Assembly: GCF_001704275.1 (NCBI RefSeq)
Contig: NZ_CP011533.1
Span: forward strand, 9,114,001-9,178,000
From: Streptomyces noursei ATCC 11455
GTDB taxonomy: Bacteria; Actinomycetota; Actinomycetes; Streptomycetales; Streptomycetaceae
Reading direction: 5' to 3'
Length of the DNA stretch: 64,000 bases
Under the pieces are notes generated by a model. The model saw only the letters and a program-made list of their open reading frames with translations. It did no database searches and was not told where the DNA came from. The stretch's first letter is position 1; each line of letters starts with the position of its first letter. The translations under genes and the position numbers were made by a program. Shown here one piece after another: positions 32,880 through 41,459 of the stretch.

Positions 32880-33658
32880 CCCCCCGATCGACCGGGTCGC
32901 CACTGTGCGACCTGAGCAGCGCCGAGGTCCTGGCGGCCACCGCCGGGCGGACCGTGGTGTGGCCGGTGGGGTCCATCGAACAGCACGGTCCGCACCTGCC
33001 GCTGTCCGTGGACACGCTGCTGGCCGACGCCTTCGCCCGGCAGATCGCCGACGAGCTGAACGCCCTGACCTTACCGGCGCAGTCCATCGCGGCGCGGTCG
33101 TTGCCGCAGAGCGGGGGAGGACTGGCGTTTCCCGGCACCGTCCATGTGCGCGGTCGGTCCCTGCTGGGCTTCCTGGAGGACGCACTGGAGTCCTTGTGCG
33201 CCCTGCCGTGGCGCCGGTTGCTGATCGTCAACGGCCACTTCGAGAACGAGCCGTTCCTGTTCGAGGCCCTCGACGAGGTGGGCCGACGGCCGGTCGCCGC
33301 GGGCAAGGAGTTCATCGCGCTGAGCTGGTGGAGCCTGGTCGACGCGGACTGGCTGGCGGGGCGGGTACCGCTCTTCCCCGGATGGCACGCCGAGCACGCG
33401 GGGATCACCGAGACCAGCCTGATGCTCCACCTCCGTCCGGACCTGGTCCGGACGGCACGGCCCGACCACGCCGACCCGCCCCGCCCGGGCATCTACCTCC
33501 ACCCCGTCGATGTGGACCGCACGACCAACCAAGGCGTCCTGTCCAGCACTTCGGACGCCACCGCCGCCCTGGGCGAGGAACTCTTCCGGCACGTGGTCTC
33601 GGCCGCGGTCGCCCTGATGTCCGAGGGCAAGGGACTGCTGCGCGAGGAGAAGACATGA
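32876..33658 (+). CDS. Creatininase-family amidohydrolase
   Basis: A 260-residue metal-dependent hydrolase. WPVGSIEQHGPHLPLSVDT supplies metal ligands Glu35, His37 and Asp46; LLIVNGHFENEP and HAEHAGITETSLML hold the further conserved His and Glu. The family opens cyclic amides (creatininase), removes formyl groups from formamidopyrimidines (ArfB-like) and processes a peptide in mycofactocin synthesis (MftE). No mycofactocin genes are present. Between a pyrimidine-dehydrogenase-like gene and an ATP-grasp ligase, hydrolysis of a cyclic amide or amidine is plausible. It overlaps both neighbours by ATGA. Confidence 0.85.
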   Translation: MTPRSTGSPLCDLSSAEVLAATAGRTVVWPVGSIEQHGPHLPLSVDTLLADAFARQIADELNALTLPAQSIAARSLPQSGGGLAFPGTVHVRGRSLLGFLEDALESLCALPWRRLLIVNGHFENEPFLFEALDEVGRRPVAAGKEFIALSWWSLVDADWLAGRVPLFPGWHAEHAGITETSLMLHLRPDLVRTARPDHADPPRPGIYLHPVDVDRTTNQGVLSSTSDATAALGEELFRHVVSAAVALMSEGKGLLREEKT

Positions 33659-34950
33659 CCACACCCACCCTCTGCGTGTGCAACGCCGTCGACACGCTGC
33701 ACGACTTCGCCGTCCGTGCCGACGACGTCGACGCGTTGCTCTCGGAGTGCTACGCCCAACAGGACCAGGCCCTGTTCTGGGGGCCGTTGGACAAGATGCT
33801 GATCACCTACGAACCGATCGGAGACCTGGACTGGCAGCGGAAGTTCCTGGGGCTCGACGGCGTGGTGAACCTCAGTCCGGCGGTCCGCACCGGCTCGCTG
33901 TTCGCCGACACGCTCGCCGACCCCGGGCTGATGGCCGCAGTCGTCGCGTACGCGGGGCCGGGCCGCAGACTCCGGCTGATCCCGCACACCACCACCACCG
34001 ACCTGTGGCGGTTCGTCGAGGTCCTGCGCACCCGGCACGGCGTGGTGGTCGAGCTGCCGGAGAGTTCGCCGCAGCAGGGCCTGCGCGATCTGTTGGACAC
34101 CAAGACCGGTCTGCGCGACCTGGCCACCGACCTCGGCATGACCGACGGGCCCTGCCGCATCCCGCCCGGTACGCACTGCTCCGGGAAACACGAGGTGCCC
34201 GAGGCGGTGCGGGGCATGCTCACGACAGGCACGCCGTGCATCGTCAAGGCGGACCGCGGGGAGGCGAGCCTCGGCCTGCTGATCTTCCGGCCGGGCGACG
34301 ACGACATCACCGAGCGCCTGGCGGCGAGCAGGTTCTACGACGAAGATCCGGTGGTGGTCGAGGAGTTCCTCGACGGCGACATCGGCTTCCCGTCCGTGGA
34401 GTACATGGTGCCCGCCGACGCCCCGCCCCACCTGTGCTACACCACCGACATGCTGTTCGAGGGCGCCACCCATCTGCGCGGCAACGTCACCGCGCGGGAA
34501 CTGCGCGACCGATGGTGGTACCGCCCGCTGACCGAGGGCGGACTCCGGCTGGCCCAGGAGATGCAACGGCGAGGCTACCGCGGGCGCTTCGGCATCGACG
34601 CGATCGCCCGCGACGGCGTCGTCTACATGCACGACCTCAACGCCCGTCGCACCGGGTCGAGTCATGTGCACGAATTCGGTGAGCACCTCATCGGCCCGGA
34701 CTACCTCGACACCCACGCGGTCGGCAACTACGACTTCTACGGACTTCCGGCCGGGCTGGATCTGCCGGAAGTGCTGCGCCTGCTCGGACGGCTGGTGGCC
34801 TCGCCCCGACACGCCGCCCGGGGAGTGGTTCCCACCGAGCTGACGGATCTGCCGACTGGCAGACTGAGCTGCATGTTCTACGCCTCAAGCCTGGCCGAGT
34901 TGCACGATCTGATCGTCGGAGCGAGGACGGCCCTGGGCCTCGACCGGTGA
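33655..34950 (+). CDS. ATP-grasp ligase, resembling PGM1-type peptide ligases
   Basis: 431 residues. There is a pre-ATP-grasp N-terminal region (WGPLDKMLITYEPIGDLDWQ), then the ATP-grasp core. TPCIVKADRGEASLGLLIF has the ATP-binding Lys and Gly-rich loop, VVVEEFLDGDIGFPSVEYM the adenine-region Glu, and GRFGIDAIARDG and MHDLNARRTGSSHVHEF the metal ligands. This resembles the ligases that join amino or amidino acids to peptides, such as PGM1 of pheganomycin. It should form an amide via an acyl phosphate. Coupling by ATGA and GTGA to its neighbours ties it to the exporter. Confidence 0.82.
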   Translation: MTTPTLCVCNAVDTLHDFAVRADDVDALLSECYAQQDQALFWGPLDKMLITYEPIGDLDWQRKFLGLDGVVNLSPAVRTGSLFADTLADPGLMAAVVAYAGPGRRLRLIPHTTTTDLWRFVEVLRTRHGVVVELPESSPQQGLRDLLDTKTGLRDLATDLGMTDGPCRIPPGTHCSGKHEVPEAVRGMLTTGTPCIVKADRGEASLGLLIFRPGDDDITERLAASRFYDEDPVVVEEFLDGDIGFPSVEYMVPADAPPHLCYTTDMLFEGATHLRGNVTARELRDRWWYRPLTEGGLRLAQEMQRRGYRGRFGIDAIARDGVVYMHDLNARRTGSSHVHEFGEHLIGPDYLDTHAVGNYDFYGLPAGLDLPEVLRLLGRLVASPRHAARGVVPTELTDLPTGRLSCMFYASSLAELHDLIVGARTALGLDR

Positions 34951-36389
34951 CCAGCACGACGCCTGTGGTCGGGGCCCGGCGCTGGCTGGTGCTGGCCGTG
35001 GTGCTGTTGTGCTTCCTGCCCGCGGCCATGGACGTCACCATCCTCACCATCACCGTCCCGACTCTCGCCCACGAACTGCACGCGTCCCCGCCCGAAATGC
35101 TGTGGACAGTGGACGTGTACTCGCTCCTGATGGTCGGACTGGTGCTGGTCAGCGGTCCGTTGGGCGACCGGATCGGACACCAGCGGCTGCTGTTGGCCGG
35201 GTTGGTGGTCTTCAGCGCGGCCTCGGTACTGTGCGCGATGGCACCGGGGCCGCTGGCCCTGATCGGTGCCCGGGCGCTGCTGGCGGTCGGCGCTTCGATG
35301 ATCATCCCGGCCACACTGGCGCTCATCCGGCAGACTTTCGGCGACGGACGCGACCACGCGGTGGCCATCGGGGCGTGGAGCGCGGTCGCCGCCGGAGCCT
35401 CGGCGCTGGGGCCGGTGGTGGGCGGCTTCCTGCTCCAGCACTTCTGGTGGGGTTCGATCTTCCTGGTCAACCTGCCGATCGTGGCGCTGGCCATGCCCGC
35501 AGTGGCGCTGCTGCTGCGCAACCAGGTCGAGTCCGAACGGCAACCCTGGGAAGCCACCTCGCCCCTGCTCTCGATCGTGGGGTTCCTGGGCTGCGCCTAT
35601 ACCATCATCGCCTTCACCCACGACGGCGTCGGCGCACTGGAGTTGGCCCTGCCGGGCGCCTTGGGCCTGACCGCACTGGTCCTGTTCGTGCGACGGCAGC
35701 AGCGCCTGCCGCACCCGATGCTGGACCTGTCGCTGTTCCGGCTGCCCGGACTGCGTGCCGGCGTGGTGGCCTCGGTGCTGCCGGTGCTGGTGATGGTCGG
35801 CTTCGAACTTCAATTGGTGCAGTACCTGCAGTTCGTCAAGGGACTGTCGGCGGAGGGCGCCGCACTGTATCTGATCCCGATGCCGGTGGCCGCGACGGTG
35901 GCGGGCCCGGTGGGCGGAGTGGTCCTCTCTCGTCTGGGGCGACCGCGGGTGGACGTGCCCGCCGGCCTGCTGCTCGCGGCGTCCGGGTACGTCCTGGTCG
36001 CCTCCGGCACGGTGGTCCCGGTCGGCCTGGCCCTGATCGGGTTCGGTCATGGGCTGGTCCAGATGGTCGCCTCGAACCTGATCATGGCCACCGCGCCCTC
36101 CTCCCAGGCGGGCGCCGCGGCGGGCATCGAGTCCGTCTCCTACGAGGCCGGCGCCGGCCTCGGCATCGCCATCTTCGGCACGGTCACCGCGGTGGCCTAC
36201 CGTTCGTCGCTCCCCCCAGGCGTGTCGACGTCCCCGCTGGAAGCCGGTGACTCCCCGGAAACGGCTCGGGCCTTCGCCGAGGCGTTCCACACCACCACGT
36301 GGTTGGCCGCCGCCCTCACCCTGGCCACGGTCTTCCTGGCCACCCCGAAATCACCAGCAGCCCACACTTCGCCCGAGGCCGCCGAGTAG
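34947..36389 (+). CDS. MFS exporter, DHA2 (14-helix) family
   Basis: 480 residues starting at GTG 34947, which overlaps the ligase stop. About 14 hydrophobic helices are seen. LPAAMDVTILTITVPTLAHEL in helix 1 resembles the DHA2 opening, GPLGDRIGHQRLLLAG the loop 2-3 signature, and AWSAVAAGASALGPVVGG the antiporter motif C region. Proton-driven export of the cluster A product, also serving self-resistance, is the probable job. It is the last gene of the right operon. Confidence 0.92.
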   Translation: MTSTTPVVGARRWLVLAVVLLCFLPAAMDVTILTITVPTLAHELHASPPEMLWTVDVYSLLMVGLVLVSGPLGDRIGHQRLLLAGLVVFSAASVLCAMAPGPLALIGARALLAVGASMIIPATLALIRQTFGDGRDHAVAIGAWSAVAAGASALGPVVGGFLLQHFWWGSIFLVNLPIVALAMPAVALLLRNQVESERQPWEATSPLLSIVGFLGCAYTIIAFTHDGVGALELALPGALGLTALVLFVRRQQRLPHPMLDLSLFRLPGLRAGVVASVLPVLVMVGFELQLVQYLQFVKGLSAEGAALYLIPMPVAATVAGPVGGVVLSRLGRPRVDVPAGLLLAASGYVLVASGTVVPVGLALIGFGHGLVQMVASNLIMATAPSSQAGAAAGIESVSYEAGAGLGIAIFGTVTAVAYRSSLPPGVSTSPLEAGDSPETARAFAEAFHTTTWLAAALTLATVFLATPKSPAAHTSPEAAE

Positions 36390-36432
36390 CTGGTCGTTCC
36401 CGTCCGGGGCCCGGCGCTCCGGCCGGCGGCGG

Positions 36433-36789
36433 TCAGTCGTCGAGGCGGCGGAGGACCTGCCTGAACTCGCCGTTCTCGATCAGGCCGGTGAGGACCCGGG
36501 TCATGTTGCCGATGCCGGCGTCGCGGACGATCAGTCCGTCCGGGCACCAGAAGGAGCAGCCTCCCAGCGCCTCGCCGCTCGCGGCCCAGCGCTTCATCAG
36601 AACCTCGACCTGGGCGACGGTGAACAGGGTCGCACTCCACCGCGAGCCGTCCCGCAGCCGCACTTCGACGTCGACGTTGTCCACGGTCTCCGGGTTCTCA
36701 CCGGCATCCGGCAGGAACGCGGCCTCGAACTGCTCCGTGCGGACGCGGTACCAGGGACCGTCCCAACCCGGTGGTGTGCTCTCGCCCAT
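36433..36789 (-). CDS. Small conserved hypothetical protein
   Basis: 118 residues beginning MGESTPPGWDGPWYRVRTEQF. It has LRDGSRWSATLFTVAQVEVLM, CSFWCPDGLIVRD and a C-terminal GEFRQVLRRLDD. This pattern matches a Streptomyces family of unknown function often found in accessory regions. No catalytic motif, signal peptide or membrane helix is visible. It is convergent with the cluster A exporter, 43 bp away. The 206-bp gap to the serine hydrolase shows nothing clear. Confidence 0.7.
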   Translation of the reverse strand: MGESTPPGWDGPWYRVRTEQFEAAFLPDAGENPETVDNVDVEVRLRDGSRWSATLFTVAQVEVLMKRWAASGEALGGCSFWCPDGLIVRDAGIGNMTRVLTGLIENGEFRQVLRRLDD

Positions 36790-36995
36790 CTGACGAGTGT
36801 GCCAGGTCGGGGCCCGCCCACCTCGACCGCCCTGACCGGGCACGCTTCCGGGCGCGAACGACGACCCGTACCCGAGGACGCCGGGCGGCCGAACCGGAGG
36901 AACCGGTCGGCCGCGCCGGCGACGAAGGAGTCCCGGGCTCCGTCGCGGGCCTGCCGCGCAGCCCGGACGATGCCCGGGCCTGATCACCCGAGGGC

Positions 36996-37979
36996 TCAGG
37001 CCGCGAAGTCGTCGATCGCCTCGGCGAGGTCGTCCCCGGTCAGGGGCTGCTGCGCCGCGCTGAGCACTCGCGCCGCTGCAGGAAGGGCGCTCTGCTGGTT
37101 GGCGAGGGCCACGCTCACATGGTCCCGGTCCGGTATGAGGACCATGGCGGCCCGGTAGCCGGGAAGCCGCCCGTTGAGATACATCTGACCCGACGGCCCC
37201 AGTGCCCAACCGAGCCCGTAGGTCATGGGGTCGTTGGATCGGGTGCGCGGCCGACGGATCTCCTCCAGGAGGTCCCGGTCGGCGAGCAGGCCCTCGCCGA
37301 CGGCCAGCAGCTCCGACACCGACGACCACAGGCCCCCGCTGGGCCGACGGGTGCGCGGGTAGCGCACCAGCGGGAGTTCGGTCGTGCCGTCCCACCCGGT
37401 GACGGACGCCGGCGAGGTCTCGAAGCCGGTTCGTGCCAGGCTCCAGGGGGTGAGGAGCCGATCCTGCAACGCGCTCTCGTACGTCGTGCCGCTCAGGGCC
37501 GCAAGGAGCGCACCGGCCAGGAAGTAGTTGCCGTTGTAGTAGGACCACCGTGCGCCGGGTTCCCGCTCGTTCCCGGCGCGGACCACGAGCCGTGCGGCTT
37601 CGAGCAGCGCGCCGTCCCCGTCGCCGAGCGCCGCCACGGTCGCTCCGTCCACCGATTCGCGCAGCCCCGACACCTGACCCAGGATCTGCTCGACGGTGAG
37701 GCTCGGGTCGGCCCGCCAGTCCGGTGCCAGGTCGGGGAGCAGTTCGATGACCGGGGTGTCCAACGCGATGCCCTGGTCCCGCAGCGTGCGGACCAGCGTC
37801 GCGGAGGTGAAGACCTTCGTCAACGACGCGATCCGGAAACACGAATCCGCCGTCACCGCGACCGGTCCGCGGGTGGCCGTGATGCGTGCGCCCGCGGTGG
37901 AGACGCCTGCCGCCATCGCCGGGACATCGCGAAGACCTGTCTGTGCTGCCATCAGCTCATCAAGATTCACAGTGCGCAT
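36996..37979 (-). CDS. Beta-lactamase-like serine hydrolase (class C / DD-peptidase fold)
   Basis: 327 residues. The SxxK motif is Ser52-Leu-Thr-Lys55 in FRIASLTKVFTSATLV, the YxN region is WSYYNGNYFLAGALL, and the LPGYRAAMVLIPDR strand near the end replaces the KTG triad. Such proteins act as esterases, D-amino-acid peptidases or beta-lactamases. No signal peptide is seen, so a cytosolic esterase or peptidase is more likely than a secreted beta-lactamase. ATG 37979 matches the domain; an in-frame start at 38018 would add 13 residues. Confidence 0.82.
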   Translation of the reverse strand: MRTVNLDELMAAQTGLRDVPAMAAGVSTAGARITATRGPVAVTADSCFRIASLTKVFTSATLVRTLRDQGIALDTPVIELLPDLAPDWRADPSLTVEQILGQVSGLRESVDGATVAALGDGDGALLEAARLVVRAGNEREPGARWSYYNGNYFLAGALLAALSGTTYESALQDRLLTPWSLARTGFETSPASVTGWDGTTELPLVRYPRTRRPSGGLWSSVSELLAVGEGLLADRDLLEEIRRPRTRSNDPMTYGLGWALGPSGQMYLNGRLPGYRAAMVLIPDRDHVSVALANQQSALPAAARVLSAAQQPLTGDDLAEAIDDFAA

Positions 37980-38111
37980 GGTATTGGCGGCGTTCCGGAC
38001 CGACGGGCGGGGTGTCACCGGCCAGGGGGACGCCCCGGGTGGCGGATCCGGAGACGGGCGAACCGGAGGAGCCGGGAAGGCGCGCTCGACGGCGCGGTGG
38101 GACCCTCCGAA

Positions 38112-38741
38112 CTAGGCGTCCGCGTCGGGCCGTTGTGGCGGCCACCCTCGGGCGGGGTCGTCGGCGAGCAACGGCCGGAGCGCGCCGAGCAGCGCGCCGA
38201 TGCAGCTGTCGCGGAGCTCGGTGCGGGTGCAGGTCTCGCGGGTGAGCCAGTCGACGCAGAGGACCTGGACGAAGACCAGCCAGCTCTTCAGAACGGCGGA
38301 GACCGCCTCGCGGGCGTTCTCCTGGGCGAGCGGGACCACGGCCAGCAGCCGGGTACGGAGTGCGTCCAACTCGTTCGTCATGATCGACTGGATCACCGGG
38401 TCGCCTGCCAGGACCCGGTTGACGGCGAGGACGGCCTGACGGTTGGCGATGAAGTAGTCGAGGTGGACGTCCATCCCCTGGACGAGCTGCTCCACCAGGG
38501 AGTCGGCCGGGTCGAGCCGGGTGTCGGCGAGCAGTTGGTCCGCCGCCTGTTGGTAGACGACCGCGAAGAGGGCGTGCTTGCTGGGGAAGTGGCGGTAGAG
38601 CAGGGCCCGGGAGACGCCGGCCTCTTTGGCGACGTCCTCCATCAGCACGTCGTCGTACGGGCGCGCGGCGAAGAGCCGCGCTCCGACGGCGAGGAGCTGG
38701 GCGCGGCGGTCGGCGGGGCTCAGTCGTTGGCGGGGAGACAC
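38112..38741 (-). CDS. TetR-family transcriptional repressor
   Basis: 209 residues from GTG 38741. Residues 8-56 form the DNA-binding domain: RRAQLLAVGARLFAARPYDD, then VAKEAGVSRALLYRHFPSKH. The remainder is an all-helical ligand domain. It is divergent from the DUF4345-like membrane protein gene. A perfect 18-bp inverted repeat in between is its probable operator, so it should repress itself and that gene until a ligand binds. Confidence 0.93.
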   Translation of the reverse strand: MSPRQRLSPADRRAQLLAVGARLFAARPYDDVLMEDVAKEAGVSRALLYRHFPSKHALFAVVYQQAADQLLADTRLDPADSLVEQLVQGMDVHLDYFIANRQAVLAVNRVLAGDPVIQSIMTNELDALRTRLLAVVPLAQENAREAVSAVLKSWLVFVQVLCVDWLTRETCTRTELRDSCIGALLGALRPLLADDPARGWPPQRPDADA

Positions 38742-38754
38742 GAACGCAGACTAC

Positions 38755-38800
38755 TTGACATGTGTCTACTAGCGCACCCAATCTAGTAGACACATGTCAA
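38755..38800. promoter_or_regulatory. Perfect 18-bp inverted repeat with 10-bp spacer (TetR operator)
   Basis: TTGACATGTGTCTACTAG (38755-38772) is repeated exactly inverted at 38783-38800, in the gap between the divergent TetR and DUF4345-like genes. Each arm begins with a TTGACA hexamer, one facing each gene, so operator and -35 elements overlap. Repression by steric block of both promoters is expected. Confidence 0.85.
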
Positions 38801-38833
38801 CTAAGGCTTCACCGACACGGGTTGGGAGGGGTC

Positions 38834-39247
38834 ATGGCAAGAACTCTGCGGGTGCTCACGCAACTGTCGGGCTGGGCCTGCGTGCTGATCGGCCTGTACC
38901 ACGTACTGCTCGGCAACGCGGCGATCCCCGGCGCGGGTTCCGCCGGCACGACGGTCGACAGCTGGGGCCGGTTCATGGGGGCCAGCTTCGTCGGCTACGG
39001 GCTGGCCTGGCTCTGGGCCGCGCGGCAGCGGCCCATTCCGGCGCAGGCAGTGCGGTGGCTGGCCGGCGTCCTCCTGCTGGGTGGCGCGGGGCGGCTGCTC
39101 TCGCTCGCCCTGTACGGCTGGCCGCACTGGTTCCAGATCCCGCTGGCGGTGATCGAACTCGGCCTGCCGCCCGTCTTCTTCTGGCTGGCGGCCGCGGAGG
39201 AGCGGGCGCTGCACGGCGGCGCGGAGACCGTGCCCGCCGGACGGTGA
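38834..39247 (+). CDS. DUF4345-like membrane protein, TetR-controlled
   Basis: 137 residues with four hydrophobic helices: LSGWACVLIGLYHVLLG, GASFVGYGLAWLWAA, WLAGVLLLGGAGRLLSLALY, and PLAVIELGLPPVFFWLAAAE. This four-helix plan, with a conserved Arg in GRLLSL, is that of DUF4345 proteins, whose function is unknown. ATG 38834 follows GGGAGGGG; upstream codons in the frame run through the operator. It is the direct target of the divergent TetR gene. Confidence 0.8.
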   Translation: MARTLRVLTQLSGWACVLIGLYHVLLGNAAIPGAGSAGTTVDSWGRFMGASFVGYGLAWLWAARQRPIPAQAVRWLAGVLLLGGAGRLLSLALYGWPHWFQIPLAVIELGLPPVFFWLAAAEERALHGGAETVPAGR

Positions 39248-39346
39248 ACGGTGCGTGCCGCACGGTGCTCAGGTTCTGCAGCGGCCCACTCCGGTGGAAC
39301 AACTCTTCAGGTTCTGCTGCCACTTGGTCATCGTTACGGTGAGCGC

Positions 39347-39556
39347 ATGAGCAGTCGCGAAGTGGGCGATTACATCAACCGGATCCTCAAGTCCGCCACC
39401 AAGTCGTGGCATGACGACCAGGAGACCGTGGCATGTGATCGCTGCTGCACGCCCCTTCAGTTCACCGGTCGGGAACGGCAGTCGATCGTGGAAGTCCGGT
39501 CCCACTGCCCCAAATGCACGGGGGGAGTGGACCTGCACCCACCACAGAGGGAGTGA
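39347..39556 (+). CDS. Small zinc-ribbon-like protein
   Basis: 69 residues from ATG 39347. A helical N-terminus (SSREVGDYINRILKSATKSW) is followed by ACDRCCTPLQF and SHCPKCTGGVDL, two Cys-x2-Cys pairs about 25 residues apart, which suggests one bound zinc. Function is unknown. It may bind nucleic acid or a protein partner. It lies between the DUF4345-like gene and the convergent LysR gene. The ribosome site is weak. Confidence 0.55.
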   Translation: MSSREVGDYINRILKSATKSWHDDQETVACDRCCTPLQFTGRERQSIVEVRSHCPKCTGGVDLHPPQRE

Positions 39557-39624
39557 GGGGCGGCGCGGCCGGGAGCGCCCACCCCCTGGCCCTAGCCCTG
39601 GCCCTGGCGCGGTGCCGCGGTCGG

Positions 39625-40575
39625 TCAGCCGTCGTGGAGGAGGCGTCGGGTGCGGGGGTCCGCGGGTGTGCTGCCGGAGGCGGAGTCGAAGAGGGCGGCG
39701 TGGCGCAGGTGTTCGGCGAGTGAGGCGACGGCCGTCGAGGCGGCGTGGTCCCGTACGCCCCAGGCCAGCAGGTGGTGGCGGCGGGCCCAGGGGTCCTGCA
39801 GTGCGCACACCTCAAGTGGCTGGTCGGGGTCGATGACGGGCCGCGGTACGACGGCGAGTCCGACGCCGGCGGCGGCGAGGGCCACGAGGACGTTGAGATT
39901 GGCGACGGTGGTGCGGTAGCGCACCACCGGGGCGTGCGGCACGAGGTGTCGCTCGATCCAACGGCGCAGCGAGGAATCGGCGTTGAGCCCGATCAGCGGG
40001 TGCTCGGCGACCTCGCTGTAGGTCAGCGCGGTCCGCCCGGCGAGGATGCCACCGGCCTGGCCGATCACCACGAGGGAGTCGTCGCCGAGCGGCTCCATGT
40101 GCAGGCCGCAGTCGCGGGTCTCGTCGTCCAGGACCACCCCCAGGTCCGCCGCCCCGTCGGCGAGCATCCGCACGGTCTGGGGGGTGCGGCTCTCGGACAC
40201 CGTGACATCGACGTCCGGGTGCGCGCGGAGGAACGAGACGAGGGCTCGGGGGACGAGCCGGTGCATCGCGGAGCCGCCGCCCAGCAGGACCAGGGGAGCG
40301 GTGGGGGAGCGGGTGTAGCTCGCGACGGCGCTTTCGAGTCGCGCGGTCTGGGCGAGCACGTCCCGTGCGTGCCGCGCCAGGGTCGTCCCGGCCGGTGTGG
40401 GCCGCACGCCCCGCCGGCCGCGGATCAGCAGCGGCACACCGGCGTGGTGTTCCAGGGAACGGACCCTGGCGCTGGCCGAGGGCAGACTCAGGTGCATCCG
40501 GTGGGCGCCCGCCGTGATCGACCCCTCGGTCACGATGTGCAGGAAGAGCCGTAAGTCGTCCAGGTCGTAGCGCAT
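39625..40575 (-). CDS. LysR-family transcriptional regulator
   Basis: 316 residues. The N-terminal winged helix-turn-helix is DLDDLRLFLHIVTEGSITAG, then HLSLPSASARVRSLEHHAG; the effector domain begins near residue 92 (TAPLVLLGGGSAMHRLVPRA). It is divergent from a TauE/SafE permease gene with 72 bp between starts, so it probably controls that gene in response to a small-molecule anion. The final roughly 30 residues are polar and vary in the family. Confidence 0.92.
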   Translation of the reverse strand: MRYDLDDLRLFLHIVTEGSITAGAHRMHLSLPSASARVRSLEHHAGVPLLIRGRRGVRPTPAGTTLARHARDVLAQTARLESAVASYTRSPTAPLVLLGGGSAMHRLVPRALVSFLRAHPDVDVTVSESRTPQTVRMLADGAADLGVVLDDETRDCGLHMEPLGDDSLVVIGQAGGILAGRTALTYSEVAEHPLIGLNADSSLRRWIERHLVPHAPVVRYRTTVANLNVLVALAAAGVGLAVVPRPVIDPDQPLEVCALQDPWARRHHLLAWGVRDHAASTAVASLAEHLRHAALFDSASGSTPADPRTRRLLHDG

Positions 40576-40647
40576 CGCCTCAGCCTACGGCGCAGCCTTA
40601 GGCTGGGTACGCCGATTACGCATTGTGGACGCACTGGCCACGGGGCG

Positions 40648-41421
40648 ATGCTCGGGGCTGTGATCAATACTCTGCTCGTTCTTCTGACCGGCGTCGCTGC
40701 CGGGGCCCTGAACGCCATCGGCGGTGGGGGCACGTTCGTCGCGCTGCCCGCCCTGGTCGCGTTCGGCCTGCCACCGGTGACCGCCAACGCGTTGTCCCGG
40801 GTCGCCCTCGTGCCGGGCGCGGTGGCCAGCGCATGGGTCTACCGACGCGAACTCACCCCGGTCGGAGGGGCGTCCACGAAGGCGCTGACGGTGGTCAGCA
40901 TGGTCGGCGGCGGCGTCGGCGCCGGCCTGTTGATGGCACTGCCGGCGTCGTCGTTCGACGCCGCGGCGCCCTGGCTGCTCGCCACCGCCACCCTGATCCT
41001 CGCCTTCGGACGCCGCCTCCCGCAGGCGCTCAGCGCCCTGTTGGGCCGCCCGGTCAGCATGAGCTCCCGAGCCGTCCTGATCGGTCAGTTCTTCCTCGCC
41101 ATGTACGGCGGATACTTCGGCGGTGCCGTAGGTATCACGATGCTTGCGCTGTGGAGCATCGGACTCGGACTCGACGCCGCGGCCAGCAACCCGATGCGGG
41201 TCGTGCAGCTCGCGGCCGTCTTCCTCAGCGCGGGCATACTGTTCCTCTTCGCCTCGGACATACTGAGCGCTCCGCTCATCCTCGCGGCCATGCTGATCGG
41301 CGCGGTGGTCGGCGGCTGGGCCGGCGCCCACCTCGCCCGCCGGCTGTCCGCCGCACTGCTGCGGGGCATCATCCTGGCCATCGCCGTGATCATGACGGTC
41401 ATGTACTTCCTGCGCGGCTGA
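40648..41421 (+). CDS. TauE/SafE (TSUP) family permease
   Basis: 257 residues, almost all membrane helices. The TSUP repeats each carry a Gly/Pro-rich motif: AAGALNAIGGGGTFVALPAL in the first half, and a GYFGGAVGITMLAL-type segment in the second. The family exports or imports sulfite, sulfoacetate or related organic anions. The divergent LysR regulator probably controls it. Which anion it moves is not evident from neighbours. Confidence 0.9.
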   Translation: MLGAVINTLLVLLTGVAAGALNAIGGGGTFVALPALVAFGLPPVTANALSRVALVPGAVASAWVYRRELTPVGGASTKALTVVSMVGGGVGAGLLMALPASSFDAAAPWLLATATLILAFGRRLPQALSALLGRPVSMSSRAVLIGQFFLAMYGGYFGGAVGITMLALWSIGLGLDAAASNPMRVVQLAAVFLSAGILFLFASDILSAPLILAAMLIGAVVGGWAGAHLARRLSAALLRGIILAIAVIMTVMYFLRG

Positions 41422-41459
41422 CCACGCGGGAGCGCTCCTGACCCGCTCGGAGGAGAAAG

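Noticed and set aside
32876..33658. Mycofactocin system (MftE-like creatininase)
   Set aside because: None of mftA, B, C, D or F is present; only the hydrolase family is shared.
39585..39606. Short CCCTGG/CCCTAG repeat after the zinc-ribbon-like gene
   Set aside because: Only about four imperfect units at the end of a GC-rich spacer; too short to support a functional call.
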